From Mageeibacillus sp. UBA5438 (lineage in GTDB: Bacteria; Bacillota; Clostridia; Saccharofermentanales; DTU023), in NCBI GenBank assembly GCA_002427535.1, contig DIRK01000014.1, forward strand, positions 1 through 8,831: a stretch of DNA of 8,831 nt, given 5' to 3'. The notes beneath the pieces are model-generated. The model was not told the DNA's origin. It did no database searches and saw only the letters and a program-made list of their open reading frames with translations. Of this stretch, positions 1 to 6,688 are shown in pieces. Made by a program: the position numbers and the translations under genes. Numbering within the stretch: position 1 is the first letter of the stretch; each line of letters starts with the position of its first letter.

Positions 1-204
1 GCCGCCGCCTCCAAAATACCCCCCGCACTTCTAGAACAATTAGGAACCCCCGGACGACTCATCATGCCGGTCGGCGAACGCGAACACCAAGATTTATTTT
101 TGGTCGTGAAAGACAAAAACGGAAAACTCACACAACAAATCGTCACCCAAGTCGCCTTCGTCGAACTCGTCGGACCCTACGGTTGGGAAAATAACAAAAT
201 TTAA
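1..204 (+). CDS. pcm: Protein-L-isoaspartate O-methyltransferase, C-terminal part (5' end outside window)
   Basis: The first 67 codons of the window, in frame 1, are open and end at TAA (202-204). The peptide contains PALLEQL, then GRLIMPVGE, then DLFLVVKD, and ends near VAFVELVGPYGW. This is the usual C-terminal block of Pcm: a 'leaving the pool' helix, a strand with G-R-L-x-x-P-V-G, and a final F-V-x-L-x-G-x-x-G-W. The family transfers a methyl group from S-adenosylmethionine to isoaspartyl residues in damaged cytosolic proteins and normally has about 200-220 residues. The SAM-binding half, including the catalytic motifs, therefore lies left of the window and cannot be checked. The gene converges on the transporter gene, with a 4-base overlap of stop codons and no visible terminator. 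Pcm is not common in Bacillota. The identification rests only on the C-terminal third. Confidence 0.82.
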   Translation, partial: AAASKIPPALLEQLGTPGRLIMPVGEREHQDLFLVVKDKNGKLTQQIVTQVAFVELVGPYGWENNKI

Positions 205-1124
205 GGACCAAACACCACTGAACTAATAAGCGCCGTCAACGGAATCGTACCCACCATCAGAAGGCTCCCCAACACTACCGCCTCCGTCGCAAAAGCCACA
301 TCAGCGCCATGCTGCTCCGCAGTCACAATATTCAAGGTCGCAGGCGGAAGCCCCGCTAAAAGAACAATCGTCGAAGGCATTACGCCCCGCTGGCCCGTCG
401 CCCACAAAAGGAGCATCATGAGAGCAGGAAGCAACAACTGACCCACCCCCGTCACCCAATACGCGTGACGGTTCGTCAACAGCTTCTTCAAGGGAATCAC
501 ACTCAAACTCCCCCCCACAATAAACATCGACAAAGGCGCCGACAGCCCCCCCAGCTTATCCAAGACACCCACAATAAAATTAGGCATCTCTAGGCGTGTG
601 ACAAAAAGAATAATCGTGACTACCATCGAAATCGTCAAAGGACTCAACAAAAATTTCTTCCAGGTAATCTCACGCCCCCCCAGCATCATGACACCGTAAG
701 TAAACAAGAAAAAATTAAAAAGAAGATTAAAAATCACGGCATACAAAACACCCTGACCACCGTAAATATATTGAACCACCGGAAAGCCCAAAAAACCCGT
801 ATTCGCAAACATCAAAAGGTTAATCAACAAATGACGATTTTGCTCAGGATAACGAACCGCGCGCGTCGCAATTCTAAGTAAAATAATCCCCGCCACATAG
901 AAAAACAAAATAAACAAGAACGCCCAAATCAAAGACATCCCCATCTCTTCCGAAAAAGGCGTATTCGCCGAACTCAAAATCGCCGCGGGCAACACCACCA
1001 AAATCAATAGATTCCCCATCCGCTTTTGGAAATTGTCATCAATCACGCCAAAACGTCGCAGCACAAAACCCAACGCCACAAGCGCAAACAACTGAAACGC
1101 CAACTCACTGACAATCACCCACAC
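201..1124 (-). CDS. AEC-family (auxin efflux carrier-like) transporter
   Basis: This is a 307-residue, very hydrophobic protein with about ten predicted membrane segments, the usual size and shape of bacterial AEC (auxin efflux carrier / malate permease-like) transporters. Recognisable family features are LPAAILSS near residue 46, the N-T-G-F-L-G-F-P-V-V motif near residue 108, a following stretch with YAVIFN and NFFLFTYG, S-A-P-L-S-M-F-I-V-G-G-S-L near residue 195, and A-G-L-P-P-A-T near residue 258. Members export or import small organic anions; the substrate cannot be read from sequence. The start is GTG at 1122-1124, because an in-frame TGA lies only nine bases upstream (1131-1133) and no ATG intervenes. 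GGTGA (1131-1135) sits six bases before it as a plausible Shine-Dalgarno sequence. The gene runs divergently from deoD and converges with pcm, so it is probably transcribed alone. Confidence 0.9.
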   Translation of the reverse strand: MWVIVSELAFQLFALVALGFVLRRFGVIDDNFQKRMGNLLILVVLPAAILSSANTPFSEEMGMSLIWAFLFILFFYVAGIILLRIATRAVRYPEQNRHLLINLLMFANTGFLGFPVVQYIYGGQGVLYAVIFNLLFNFFLFTYGVMMLGGREITWKKFLLSPLTISMVVTIILFVTRLEMPNFIVGVLDKLGGLSAPLSMFIVGGSLSVIPLKKLLTNRHAYWVTGVGQLLLPALMMLLLWATGQRGVMPSTIVLLAGLPPATLNIVTAEQHGADVAFATEAVVLGSLLMVGTIPLTALISSVVFGP

Positions 1125-1264
1125 AATGATTCACCCAACCCTTAAACAAAATCGAACAACAAAAATATGATACACGAACTTGACCGCCAAAGAAGACTAT
1201 AGCAGGACAAAAGATAAACATAAGGTAAAATGACACATATATTACAATGAATAGGAGAACCGAT
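1125..1264. promoter_or_regulatory. Divergent promoter region between the AEC transporter gene and deoD
   Basis: This 140-base A-rich gap must hold the promoters for both flanking genes, but no perfect promoter stands out. For deoD (+), A/T-rich -10 candidates are TAAAAT (1226-1231, with AGGACA at 1204-1209, 16-base spacer) and TACAAT (1243-1248, without a good -35). For the transporter (-), TTGGCG (complement of 1185-1190) with CATATT (complement of 1164-1169) is a weak possibility with a 15-base spacer. No operator palindrome or riboswitch-like fold was recognised. Confidence 0.35.
1253..1258 (+). promoter_or_regulatory. Ribosome binding site that fixes the deoD start
   Basis: AGGAGA lies six bases before the ATG at 1265. 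The alternative ATG at 1247 lies upstream of this site and would place the Shine-Dalgarno inside the coding region, so 1265 is preferred. Confidence 0.8.
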
Positions 1265-1984
1265 ATGCCAACCCCCCATAACGAAGCCCAACAAGGCGAC
1301 ATCGCCAAAACCGTCCTCATGCCGGGTGACCCCCTGCGCGCCAAATTCATCGCCGAAACATACTTTGACAATCCACGCCTCGTCAACAGCGTACGCGGCA
1401 TGCTGTGCTACACAGGCAGCTACAAAGGAAAACCCGTCTCCGCCATGGGAAGCGGCATGGGACTTCCGTCCATCGGGATCTACTCCTATGAACTTTTTAC
1501 CCACCACGACGTCGACAACATCATCCGGGTAGGAAGCTGCGGCGGACACGCCGAACACTTAAAACTCTTCGACGTCCTGCTTATTGAAGACGCCTACGCC
1601 GACTCAAGCTACGCCAAAATGCAATCCGGTTTCGACGAACATGTCACAGCCGCCAGCAATCTTTTAAATTCACGCCTTAAAGAAAGCGCCGAAAAACTTG
1701 ACATCCCCCTCATATTAGGACGCACCTACTCAAGCGACGTCTTCTACTACGAAGCCACAAAACCGGAAGAACGTCCCCGCTGGCAGATCACCTTAGAAGA
1801 CCACGACTGCCTCGTCGTCGAAATGGAAAGCTTCGCGCTCTTTCACAACGCGAACATCACAAAAAAACACGGCGCCACCCTCCTCACCGTCTCCGACCTC
1901 CTTTTCGACTTCCAAGAAACCACCTCCGAACAGCGTGAAAGAGGATTCACCCAAATGATGGAAATCGCGCTTGGCATTTTGTAG
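1265..1984 (+). CDS. deoD: Purine nucleoside phosphorylase, DeoD type
   Basis: The protein reversibly splits purine (deoxy)nucleosides with phosphate into the base and (deoxy)ribose 1-phosphate, in cytosolic salvage. From ATG 1265 it has 239 residues, the same length as E. coli DeoD; the longer in-frame start at 1247 would add six residues without a ribosome binding site. Hexameric PNP landmarks are in order: TPH near the N terminus (nucleoside-binding His), LMPGDPLRAKF (phosphate-binding Gly and Arg), VRGML (Arg contributed by the neighbouring subunit), IRVGSCGG (phosphate-binding Arg and Ser), VEMES (ribose-binding Met/Glu), and TVSD followed thirteen residues later by Arg, matching the catalytic Asp204/Arg217 pair. 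The loop after the catalytic Asp reads LLFDFQETT and differs from the common HI/SL-type sequences, and VEMESF replaces the common VEMEAA. The dCMP deaminase gene follows after 37 bases, suggesting one salvage operon. Confidence 0.96.
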   Translation: MPTPHNEAQQGDIAKTVLMPGDPLRAKFIAETYFDNPRLVNSVRGMLCYTGSYKGKPVSAMGSGMGLPSIGIYSYELFTHHDVDNIIRVGSCGGHAEHLKLFDVLLIEDAYADSSYAKMQSGFDEHVTAASNLLNSRLKESAEKLDIPLILGRTYSSDVFYYEATKPEERPRWQITLEDHDCLVVEMESFALFHNANITKKHGATLLTVSDLLFDFQETTSEQRERGFTQMMEIALGIL

Positions 1985-2021
1985 TACTCTAAAAGAGAAA
2001 TAACGACAAAGGGACCATGTC

Positions 2022-2528
2022 ATGGAAACAAAAAAAATATTTGAACGCCGGGACAAAATAAACTACTACCTCGACCTTGCTGAAGTCGTCAGCGAAAGAG
2101 CCACCTGCATCCGCCGCCACTACGGAGCCGTCATCGTCAAAGACGACGAAGTCATCTCCACAGGCTACGTCGGCGCCCCCCGAGGGCGAGCCAACTGCAA
2201 CGAACTCGGCTACTGCACCCGCGAACGCCTGAAAGTCCCCCGAGGAGAGCGCTACGAACTCTGCCGAAGCGTCCACGCGGAAGCCAACGCCATCATCAGC
2301 GCGCCAAGAAGCGCCATGCTGGGAAGCTCCCTCTACCTTGTGGGCAAAGAAGTCGCCACAGGAGAATACGTCGAAAATGCCTCCTCCTGCGCCATGTGCA
2401 AGCGCCTCGTCATCAACGCAGGCATCGAACGCGTATACGTCCGCGACAGCAAAGACAACTACCGCGTCATCGAAGTCAAAGACTGGATCGAAAACGACGA
2501 GTCACTCGACGGCAGCTACGGCTATTAA
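2022..2528 (+). CDS. dCMP deaminase, ComEB-like cytidine/deoxycytidylate deaminase family
   Basis: This 168-residue cytosolic enzyme should hydrolyse dCMP to dUMP and ammonia, feeding thymidylate synthesis. The zinc site is intact: H85-A-E87 (HAEANAI, with E87 as the proton shuttle) and C123-A-M-C126 (S-S-C-A-M-C-K-R). Upstream, YGAVIVKDDEVISTGYVGAPRG and the segment ending GERYELCRSVHAE are typical of the dCMP deaminase/ComEB branch rather than tRNA adenosine or cytidine deaminases. Extra cysteines C59, C65 and C81 lie in the insertion before the active site, where family members may carry a second metal site; this is inferred only. The start ATG at 2022 has AAGGGA (2009-2014) seven bases before it; the ATG at 2017 is out of frame. 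In competent Bacillota the homologue is called comEB, but no comEA or comEC is next to it, so I give no symbol. A palindromic terminator follows directly. Confidence 0.93.
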   Translation: METKKIFERRDKINYYLDLAEVVSERATCIRRHYGAVIVKDDEVISTGYVGAPRGRANCNELGYCTRERLKVPRGERYELCRSVHAEANAIISAPRSAMLGSSLYLVGKEVATGEYVENASSCAMCKRLVINAGIERVYVRDSKDNYRVIEVKDWIENDESLDGSYGY

Positions 2529-2531
2529 CAA

Positions 2532-2561
2532 AAAGGGATTGGCGCGCCAATCCCTTTCTTT
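2532..2561. terminator. Perfect 26-bp palindrome, probable bidirectional terminator
   Basis: The arms AAAGGGATTGGCG (2532-2544) and CGCCAATCCCTTT (2545-2557) are fully complementary and centred on 2544/2545. Only four bases separate it from the dCMP deaminase stop. On the plus strand the stem ends in TTTCTTT; on the minus strand it ends in five T (complement of 2530-2534) before GTTAA. It can therefore serve both the rightward deoD-deaminase unit and the leftward metNIQ-amidohydrolase unit. The centre is an eight-base GGCGCGCC. Confidence 0.8.
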
Positions 2562-2574
2562 GCTACCCTATTTA

Positions 2575-2608
2575 ATCATGACATCATGACTTTATTTCAT
2601 CATGATGT
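2575..2608. repeat. Short ATCATGAC tandem repeat with overlapping inverted repeat
   Basis: ATCATGAC occurs twice back to back (2575-2582 and 2583-2590). ACATCATGA (2581-2589) is exactly complementary to TCATGATGT (2600-2608) across a ten-base spacer. This AT-rich hairpin lies just past the amidohydrolase stop, between that stop and the palindromic terminator. It has no GC-rich stem, so it is a weak terminator at best. It could be a 3' end stabiliser, a protein site or chance. Confidence 0.4.
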
Positions 2609-2615
2609 TTAACAA

Positions 2616-3977
2616 CTAATTCGCTCTCTCCAAAATCGAAGCCACTTTATTTTTCGCGCGAGGCACAATCTCACCCTCATCCACACCCGCTAAAACACCA
2701 TTTTCGGCAATCACCTTGCCATCCGCAATGACATACTTAGCCGGTCGGCTATAGCCCACCGTGCCTAAGAAATTCGCCGGATCAAGATCCGAACCGACGC
2801 CCTCAAAGGAATCCACATCAAGCAAGAATAAGTCAGCCGCCATCCCCGGCGCCAAAGACCCAATATCATCGCGGCCCAAAACAGAAGCACTCCCCCTGGT
2901 CGCGATCTTCAGGCAATCATAGCCCGAAGGGGCCTTATCGCTCCAATTCAAACGATGCAACAAATACGCCGCGCGAATCTCCGCCAATAAATTAGAACCA
3001 TCGTTGCTGGCACTGCCATCCACCGCAAGCCCCAAAGGAATCTTTTTTTCCAAAATCTCAGGCACCCGGCAGACACCCGACGACAACTTCATATTCGACA
3101 CGGGACAATGCGCGATCCCCGTCTTAGTCTTTGCCAAGCGATCCAATTCTTCCGTATTAAAATGAATACCGTGCGCGTACCAGACATCCTCGCCCACCCA
3201 TTCACAAGACTCCATATAGTCAAGCGGGCGCATCCCGAAAAGATCAAGGCAAAACTGCTCCTCATCCTTGGTCTCACAAAGATGCGTGTGGAGCCTTGTA
3301 CCCAACTTCCTTGCCAAAACCGCCGTCTCTTTTAAAAGATCCGTCGTCACACTGAAAGGCGAACAAGGCGCAAGCGCCACCTGGCGCTTTGAAAAACGAC
3401 TGTTGTCGTGGTATTTACGAACCAAATCATAACTGTCACGCAAGATCACATCGACATCCTGGACCAGATCATCCGGGGGAAGACCGCCATCCTTTTTGCC
3501 GCGCGACATGCTACCGCGGGTCGCGTGAAAACGCACCCCCAAAGCCTTTGCCGCCTGAAACTGCGTACCAATAAAATCTTCCCCTTCAAAACGAGGAAAC
3601 ACATAATGATGGTCAAGCACCGTCGTACAACCAAAACGTACCAGCTCACCCATCCCCGTCAAAGAACTCAAATAAACCGCCTCATCGTCCAAATAACGCC
3701 AGATCTCGTAAAGCGCCGTCAGCCACGGAAAAAGCTCCATATTCTGCACCTGTGGTAAATTGCGTGTAAAAGTTTGGTAAAGGTGGTGATGCGTATTAAT
3801 AAGCCCCGGATAGACAAAACAACCCGAGGCATCGATCACTTGATCCGCCTCCTGCTCCATGTCATCGATGGCAATAATCTCATTGTCTTCGATATAAATA
3901 TTCGCGTCGTTCAGCACGCGGTCCTGATCGTCGACCGTCACAACGGCCTTGGCATTCTTAATAAGCAGTCGGTTCAT
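2616..3977 (-). CDS. 8-oxoguanine deaminase-type amidohydrolase
   Basis: This 453-residue protein belongs to the amidohydrolase superfamily (aminohydrolase branch, TIM barrel). Metal and catalytic residues are complete: H63-x-H65 in N-T-H-H-H-L-Y-Q, H232 and E235 in HTHLCE, H269 in YAHG, and D320 in AVDGSASND. The H-H-H-L-Y-Q-T-x-T-R stretch, ELFPWL, AHCPVSN and DGSASNDGSN closely match the 8-oxoguanine deaminase family (Pseudomonas PA0142 type, formerly annotated as hydroxyatrazine ethylaminohydrolase), which converts 8-oxoguanine to urate and ammonia. A related purine or triazine substrate cannot be excluded. The start is ATG 3975-3977, with AAGGAG (3987-3992) nine bases before it; the in-frame ATG at 4052 would add 25 unlike residues. 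The gene lies 98 bases after metQ on the same strand, possibly as the last gene of that transcript. Confidence 0.87.
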   Translation of the reverse strand: MNRLLIKNAKAVVTVDDQDRVLNDANIYIEDNEIIAIDDMEQEADQVIDASGCFVYPGLINTHHHLYQTFTRNLPQVQNMELFPWLTALYEIWRYLDDEAVYLSSLTGMGELVRFGCTTVLDHHYVFPRFEGEDFIGTQFQAAKALGVRFHATRGSMSRGKKDGGLPPDDLVQDVDVILRDSYDLVRKYHDNSRFSKRQVALAPCSPFSVTTDLLKETAVLARKLGTRLHTHLCETKDEEQFCLDLFGMRPLDYMESCEWVGEDVWYAHGIHFNTEELDRLAKTKTGIAHCPVSNMKLSSGVCRVPEILEKKIPLGLAVDGSASNDGSNLLAEIRAAYLLHRLNWSDKAPSGYDCLKIATRGSASVLGRDDIGSLAPGMAADLFLLDVDSFEGVGSDLDPANFLGTVGYSRPAKYVIADGKVIAENGVLAGVDEGEIVPRAKNKVASILERAN

Positions 3978-3986
3978 TGAGATTTT

Positions 3987-3992
3987 CTCCTT
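3987..3992 (-). promoter_or_regulatory. Ribosome binding site of the amidohydrolase gene
   Basis: The minus strand reads AAGGAG here, nine bases before the ATG at 3977. It excludes the longer upstream start. It lies directly after the six-A run that follows the structured element at 3997-4059. Confidence 0.8.
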
Positions 3993-3996
3993 TTTT

Positions 3997-4059
3997 GTTC
4001 GGGATGCCGAAGCATCAGAGATCATAATAGCAGGAAGGAACCGATCCGACATCCCGAAC
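3997..4059 (-). promoter_or_regulatory. Structured leader element with two competing hairpins before the amidohydrolase gene
   Basis: On the minus strand GTTCGGGATG (complement of 4050-4059) pairs perfectly with CATCCCGAAC (complement of 3997-4006), enclosing 43 bases. Inside, GATGC-TTCG-GCATC (complement of 4003-4016) forms a five-bp hairpin with the very stable C(UUCG)G loop. The two helices share the CATC bases, so they cannot form together. No T-run follows on the minus strand (six A follow instead), so this is not an ordinary terminator. It could tune translation or mRNA stability of the deaminase gene; that function is inferred. Confidence 0.45.
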
Positions 4060-4075
4060 AGAGGAAATGACCGCT

Positions 4076-4933
4076 TTAAGGCGTATATTCTTCGGCCAGC
4101 TTATCCGCCACTTCTTTCGACTGGAAGGCCGGCACAACGCCGCCCTCGTACTTCTCTTCAATAAATTTTTTCACCTTATCGCTCTGCAAAGCCTCCAAAA
4201 GCTTCTGGAGCGACTCACGATTCGCATCGCCTTCTTTCACGGCAATTACGTTGACATAGGGACTCGAGGAATCCTCAATCGCGATGGAATCAGTAATGGC
4301 GTTCAGTCCGTGCTCAATCGCGTAGTTGCCATTGATAATCGCCGCGTCCGCGTCACGGTACGCCTCCGGAATCGTCGCCGCCTCAAGCTCTGTGAACTTC
4401 AGATTCTTCGGATTTTGCCCAATGTCAGACGGTGTCGCGATATTACCCTGGGTGCCCTCTTTCAGGACAATCAGGCCCACCTGCTCTAAAAGCATCAGCG
4501 CCCGACCTTCATTAGTCGTGTCATTCGGAAGCATAATCTCAGCGCCATCCGGAAGATCCGCCAGACTCGCGTGTTTCGTTGAGAAAAGCGCTATTGGTTC
4601 AATATGAATACCACCCAAAATCTCTAAACCAAACTTGCCCACACTATTTTCCTCAGCAAAGTAAGGAATATGTTGAAAATAGTTCGCGTCAATTTCACGG
4701 TCAGACAAGGCAATATTCGGCGTCTTGTAATCGCTGTACTCGCGGATATCCACCGTAATCCCCTGCTCTTGTAACTCTTCCACGACCTGTGCCACAATGT
4801 CCGCGTGAGGCGCCGGGCTGACACCGATGACAATTTTGTTGTCATCCTTCTTCTTGGAGCAACCGCTCGTCAAAAGGAACGCGACCGACAGTAAAATCGC
4901 AAGACCAAGGCTCAATACTTGTTTCTTCTTCAT
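4076..4933 (-). CDS. metQ: Methionine ABC transporter substrate-binding lipoprotein (NlpA/MetQ family)
   Basis: The 285-residue protein has a lysine-rich N terminus (MKKK), a hydrophobic stretch and a lipobox L-T-S-G-C, giving a lipid-anchored Cys25, followed by a charged linker (KKKDD). The mature part starts with KIVIGVSPAPHADI, and the hallmark of the family, a D-A-N-Y-F-Q-H-x-P-Y segment, follows. INGNYAIEHGLN is the second typical ligand-site block. The lipoprotein captures methionine outside the membrane and delivers it to MetI. The start is ATG 4931-4933 with GGGAG (4942-4946) eight bases upstream; the ATG at 4948 overlaps that site. The gene follows metI after 45 bases. NlpA-family proteins can bind other ligands, but the T-box at the head of this operon supports methionine. 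Confidence 0.94.
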   Translation of the reverse strand: MKKKQVLSLGLAILLSVAFLLTSGCSKKKDDNKIVIGVSPAPHADIVAQVVEELQEQGITVDIREYSDYKTPNIALSDREIDANYFQHIPYFAEENSVGKFGLEILGGIHIEPIALFSTKHASLADLPDGAEIMLPNDTTNEGRALMLLEQVGLIVLKEGTQGNIATPSDIGQNPKNLKFTELEAATIPEAYRDADAAIINGNYAIEHGLNAITDSIAIEDSSSPYVNVIAVKEGDANRESLQKLLEALQSDKVKKFIEEKYEGGVVPAFQSKEVADKLAEEYTP

Positions 4934-4978
4934 TGTTTTTTCTCCCATTTCATATTCTTATTGACAATTCATCTATCT

Positions 4979-5635
4979 TCAGAGCGAAGCCTGCGGGGCA
5001 TCGCGTCTCAAGCTATTTTCCAAAGCCCGTCCGCCAAACTGGACAAGCTGTACCAAGATAATCGTGATGACCACCGCCACCAAAAGCTTCACCGGATCGC
5101 GCCGATAAAGCCCGTAGCGGACCGCCAAATCGCCGAGGCCCCCGCCCCCAATCGCGCCCGCCAAAGCCGAATTTCCCACAATATTGATCACCGTGATCGT
5201 GACCCCATTCACCAGAGCCGGTAGCGCCTCAGGAATAAGAACCGTGAACACAAGCTGGCCGACACGCGCGCCGCAGGCAAGACCCGCGTCCAACACGCCG
5301 CCGTCCACTTCCAAAAGGCTTTGCTCCATGATGCGCGCGACAAAGGGAATCGCCGCCACCGCCAAGGGAACAATCGTCGCCACCGTCCCCGTCGCCCGGC
5401 CAATTAATAGGCGAGAAAGCGGGAACACCACGATCATGAGAATAATAAAAGGCAAGGACCGGAGCACATTGATAATGACATCAATAACACGGTAAAAAGG
5501 CGGCTTCGGAAGCAAACCCTCCGGACGTGTCAGCACCAAGAGGACCCCCAACGGCAAACCGACAAGCACAGAAAAAAGGCTGCTCGCTCCCACCATCAGG
5601 AGGGTTTCACCTGTCGCTTTTAAAAAATCATGCAT
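4979..5635 (-). CDS. metI: Methionine ABC transporter permease
   Basis: This 218-residue, highly hydrophobic integral membrane protein has about five transmembrane segments, matching E. coli MetI (217 residues). The cytoplasmic EAA-type loop that contacts the ATPase is at residues 109-122 (E-V-D-G-G-V-L-D-A-G-L-A-C-G), followed by IPEALPALVNG and the conserved G-N-S-A-L-A-G-A-I-G-G-G-G-L-G-D-L segment. The permease forms the methionine channel and pairs with MetN. ATG 5633-5635 is chosen because GGGGGTGA (5641-5648) lies just upstream at good spacing. A GTG at 5644 would sit on that Shine-Dalgarno. The start overlaps the end of metN by eight bases, indicating translational coupling. Confidence 0.95.
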   Translation of the reverse strand: MHDFLKATGETLLMVGASSLFSVLVGLPLGVLLVLTRPEGLLPKPPFYRVIDVIINVLRSLPFIILMIVVFPLSRLLIGRATGTVATIVPLAVAAIPFVARIMEQSLLEVDGGVLDAGLACGARVGQLVFTVLIPEALPALVNGVTITVINIVGNSALAGAIGGGGLGDLAVRYGLYRRDPVKLLVAVVITIILVQLVQFGGRALENSLRRDAPQASL

Positions 5636-6659
5636 GGAGATCACCCCCGTTGGTCAGTTTTAGAATTTCAACGCCGCTCTCTTGCAAGAAACGTATGGCC
5701 GATGACGCGGCCTCCGACTCCGCATCAAAAGACACCACCAGGTACCCCACATCCCCCGACACGAGCGCGTTGATATTGCCGGCCAATATATTAACCCCGA
5801 TATCAAAACGCCTTGAAATATCCGAGATCAAAGGGCGCATCACGGTATCCGTGCGAAAGCCCAACCGATAGACAGGGCCTGCCGCTAAGGCGGCAAAGTG
5901 ATCCAGCGGGATATCCTCATCAAAACCGCGAACGATTTTACGCGTCGCCGGCTCTTTGGGCTGCAAAAAGAGCGCTTCCATCGTATTCTCTTCCACAATT
6001 TTGCCGTCCTCCATGACCGCCACGCGATCACAAAGCGCCTTGGCCACCTCCATCTGATGCGTAATGAGAACCACCGCGATCCCAAGGTCCTCGACGACAC
6101 GCCTCAGCATGGAAATGACAAGCTCTGTATTCACAGGATCAAGCGCCGAGGTCGCCTCATCCGAAAGCAATAACCGGGGATTCAAGGCCAAGGCCCGAGC
6201 GATCGCGACCCGCTGCTTTTGTCCCCCCGACAACTCCGCCGGATACGAGGCGGCATGCGATGTCAAGCCGATGTAATCGAGCAACTCATCCACTCGCGCC
6301 TTGATTTCCTGCTTGTTCCGGCCCGCTAAACGAAGCGGGTACCCCACGTTATCAAAGACTGTTTTTCTCATAAACAAATTGAATTGCTGAAAAATAATCC
6401 CCATCTCGCGGCGTTTCTCGCGCAGCACCTCTTCAGGCTGCTTCACAAGATCTATCCCGTCAAACCAGACTTCACCCCCGTCAGGCCGGATCAAGAGATT
6501 AAGGCAACGCACCAAGGTTGACTTCCCCGCCCCCGAAAGACCGATGAGTCCGTAGATTTCACCTTCTTTGACCGAAAATGACACTTCATCCACGGCCTTT
6601 AGCGTGGTCTCCTCCAAAGGAAACGACTTACTTAAATTTTTGACTGTTAAGATCCCCAC
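5628..6659 (-). CDS. metN: Methionine ABC transporter ATP-binding protein
   Basis: This 343-residue protein is the cytosolic ATPase of the methionine importer. Residues 1-240 form the ABC domain: Walker A G-L-S-G-A-G-K-S-T at 40-48, Q-loop IIFQQFNLF near 88-96, signature LSGGQKQR at 143-150, Walker B LLLSDE at 163-168, D-loop SALD at 171-174 and H-loop His201. The last about 80 residues match the NIL regulatory domain, in which methionine inhibits transport in E. coli MetN; here it runs from about FRTDTVM to GVEILKL. The start is GTG 6657-6659: an in-frame TAA lies nine bases before it at 6666-6668, and AAAGG (6670-6674) serves as ribosome binding site. The gene begins 30 bases after the T-box terminator and overlaps metI. 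Confidence 0.96.
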   Translation of the reverse strand: MGILTVKNLSKSFPLEETTLKAVDEVSFSVKEGEIYGLIGLSGAGKSTLVRCLNLLIRPDGGEVWFDGIDLVKQPEEVLREKRREMGIIFQQFNLFMRKTVFDNVGYPLRLAGRNKQEIKARVDELLDYIGLTSHAASYPAELSGGQKQRVAIARALALNPRLLLSDEATSALDPVNTELVISMLRRVVEDLGIAVVLITHQMEVAKALCDRVAVMEDGKIVEENTMEALFLQPKEPATRKIVRGFDEDIPLDHFAALAAGPVYRLGFRTDTVMRPLISDISRRFDIGVNILAGNINALVSGDVGYLVVSFDAESEAASSAIRFLQESGVEILKLTNGGDLHA

Positions 6660-6688
6660 TCTTTGTTAACCTTTCTTACGTTTCTTCC

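Noticed and set aside
3231..3239. Second copy of the CATCCCGAA arm found in the deaminase leader
   Set aside because: It lies inside the coding region, without a matching partner arm, and fits a chance nine-base match.
3978..4052. N-terminal extension of the amidohydrolase from the ATG at 4052
   Set aside because: The extra 25 residues do not resemble the family, and a strong AAGGAG lies just before the internal ATG at 3977.
3978..4075. Guanine/8-oxoguanine riboswitch before the deaminase gene
   Set aside because: The conserved loop and junction sequences of the purine riboswitch family (such as UAUA near P1 and the two kissing loops) are absent; only two competing helices are visible.
4067..4489. 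A 140-codon open frame on the plus strand
   Set aside because: It is antisense to metQ; the arginine- and leucine-rich product is typical of a mirror frame.
4961..4966. TTGACA on the plus strand as a promoter
   Set aside because: It lies between metI and metQ facing against the operon, without a -10 partner or a downstream plus-strand gene.
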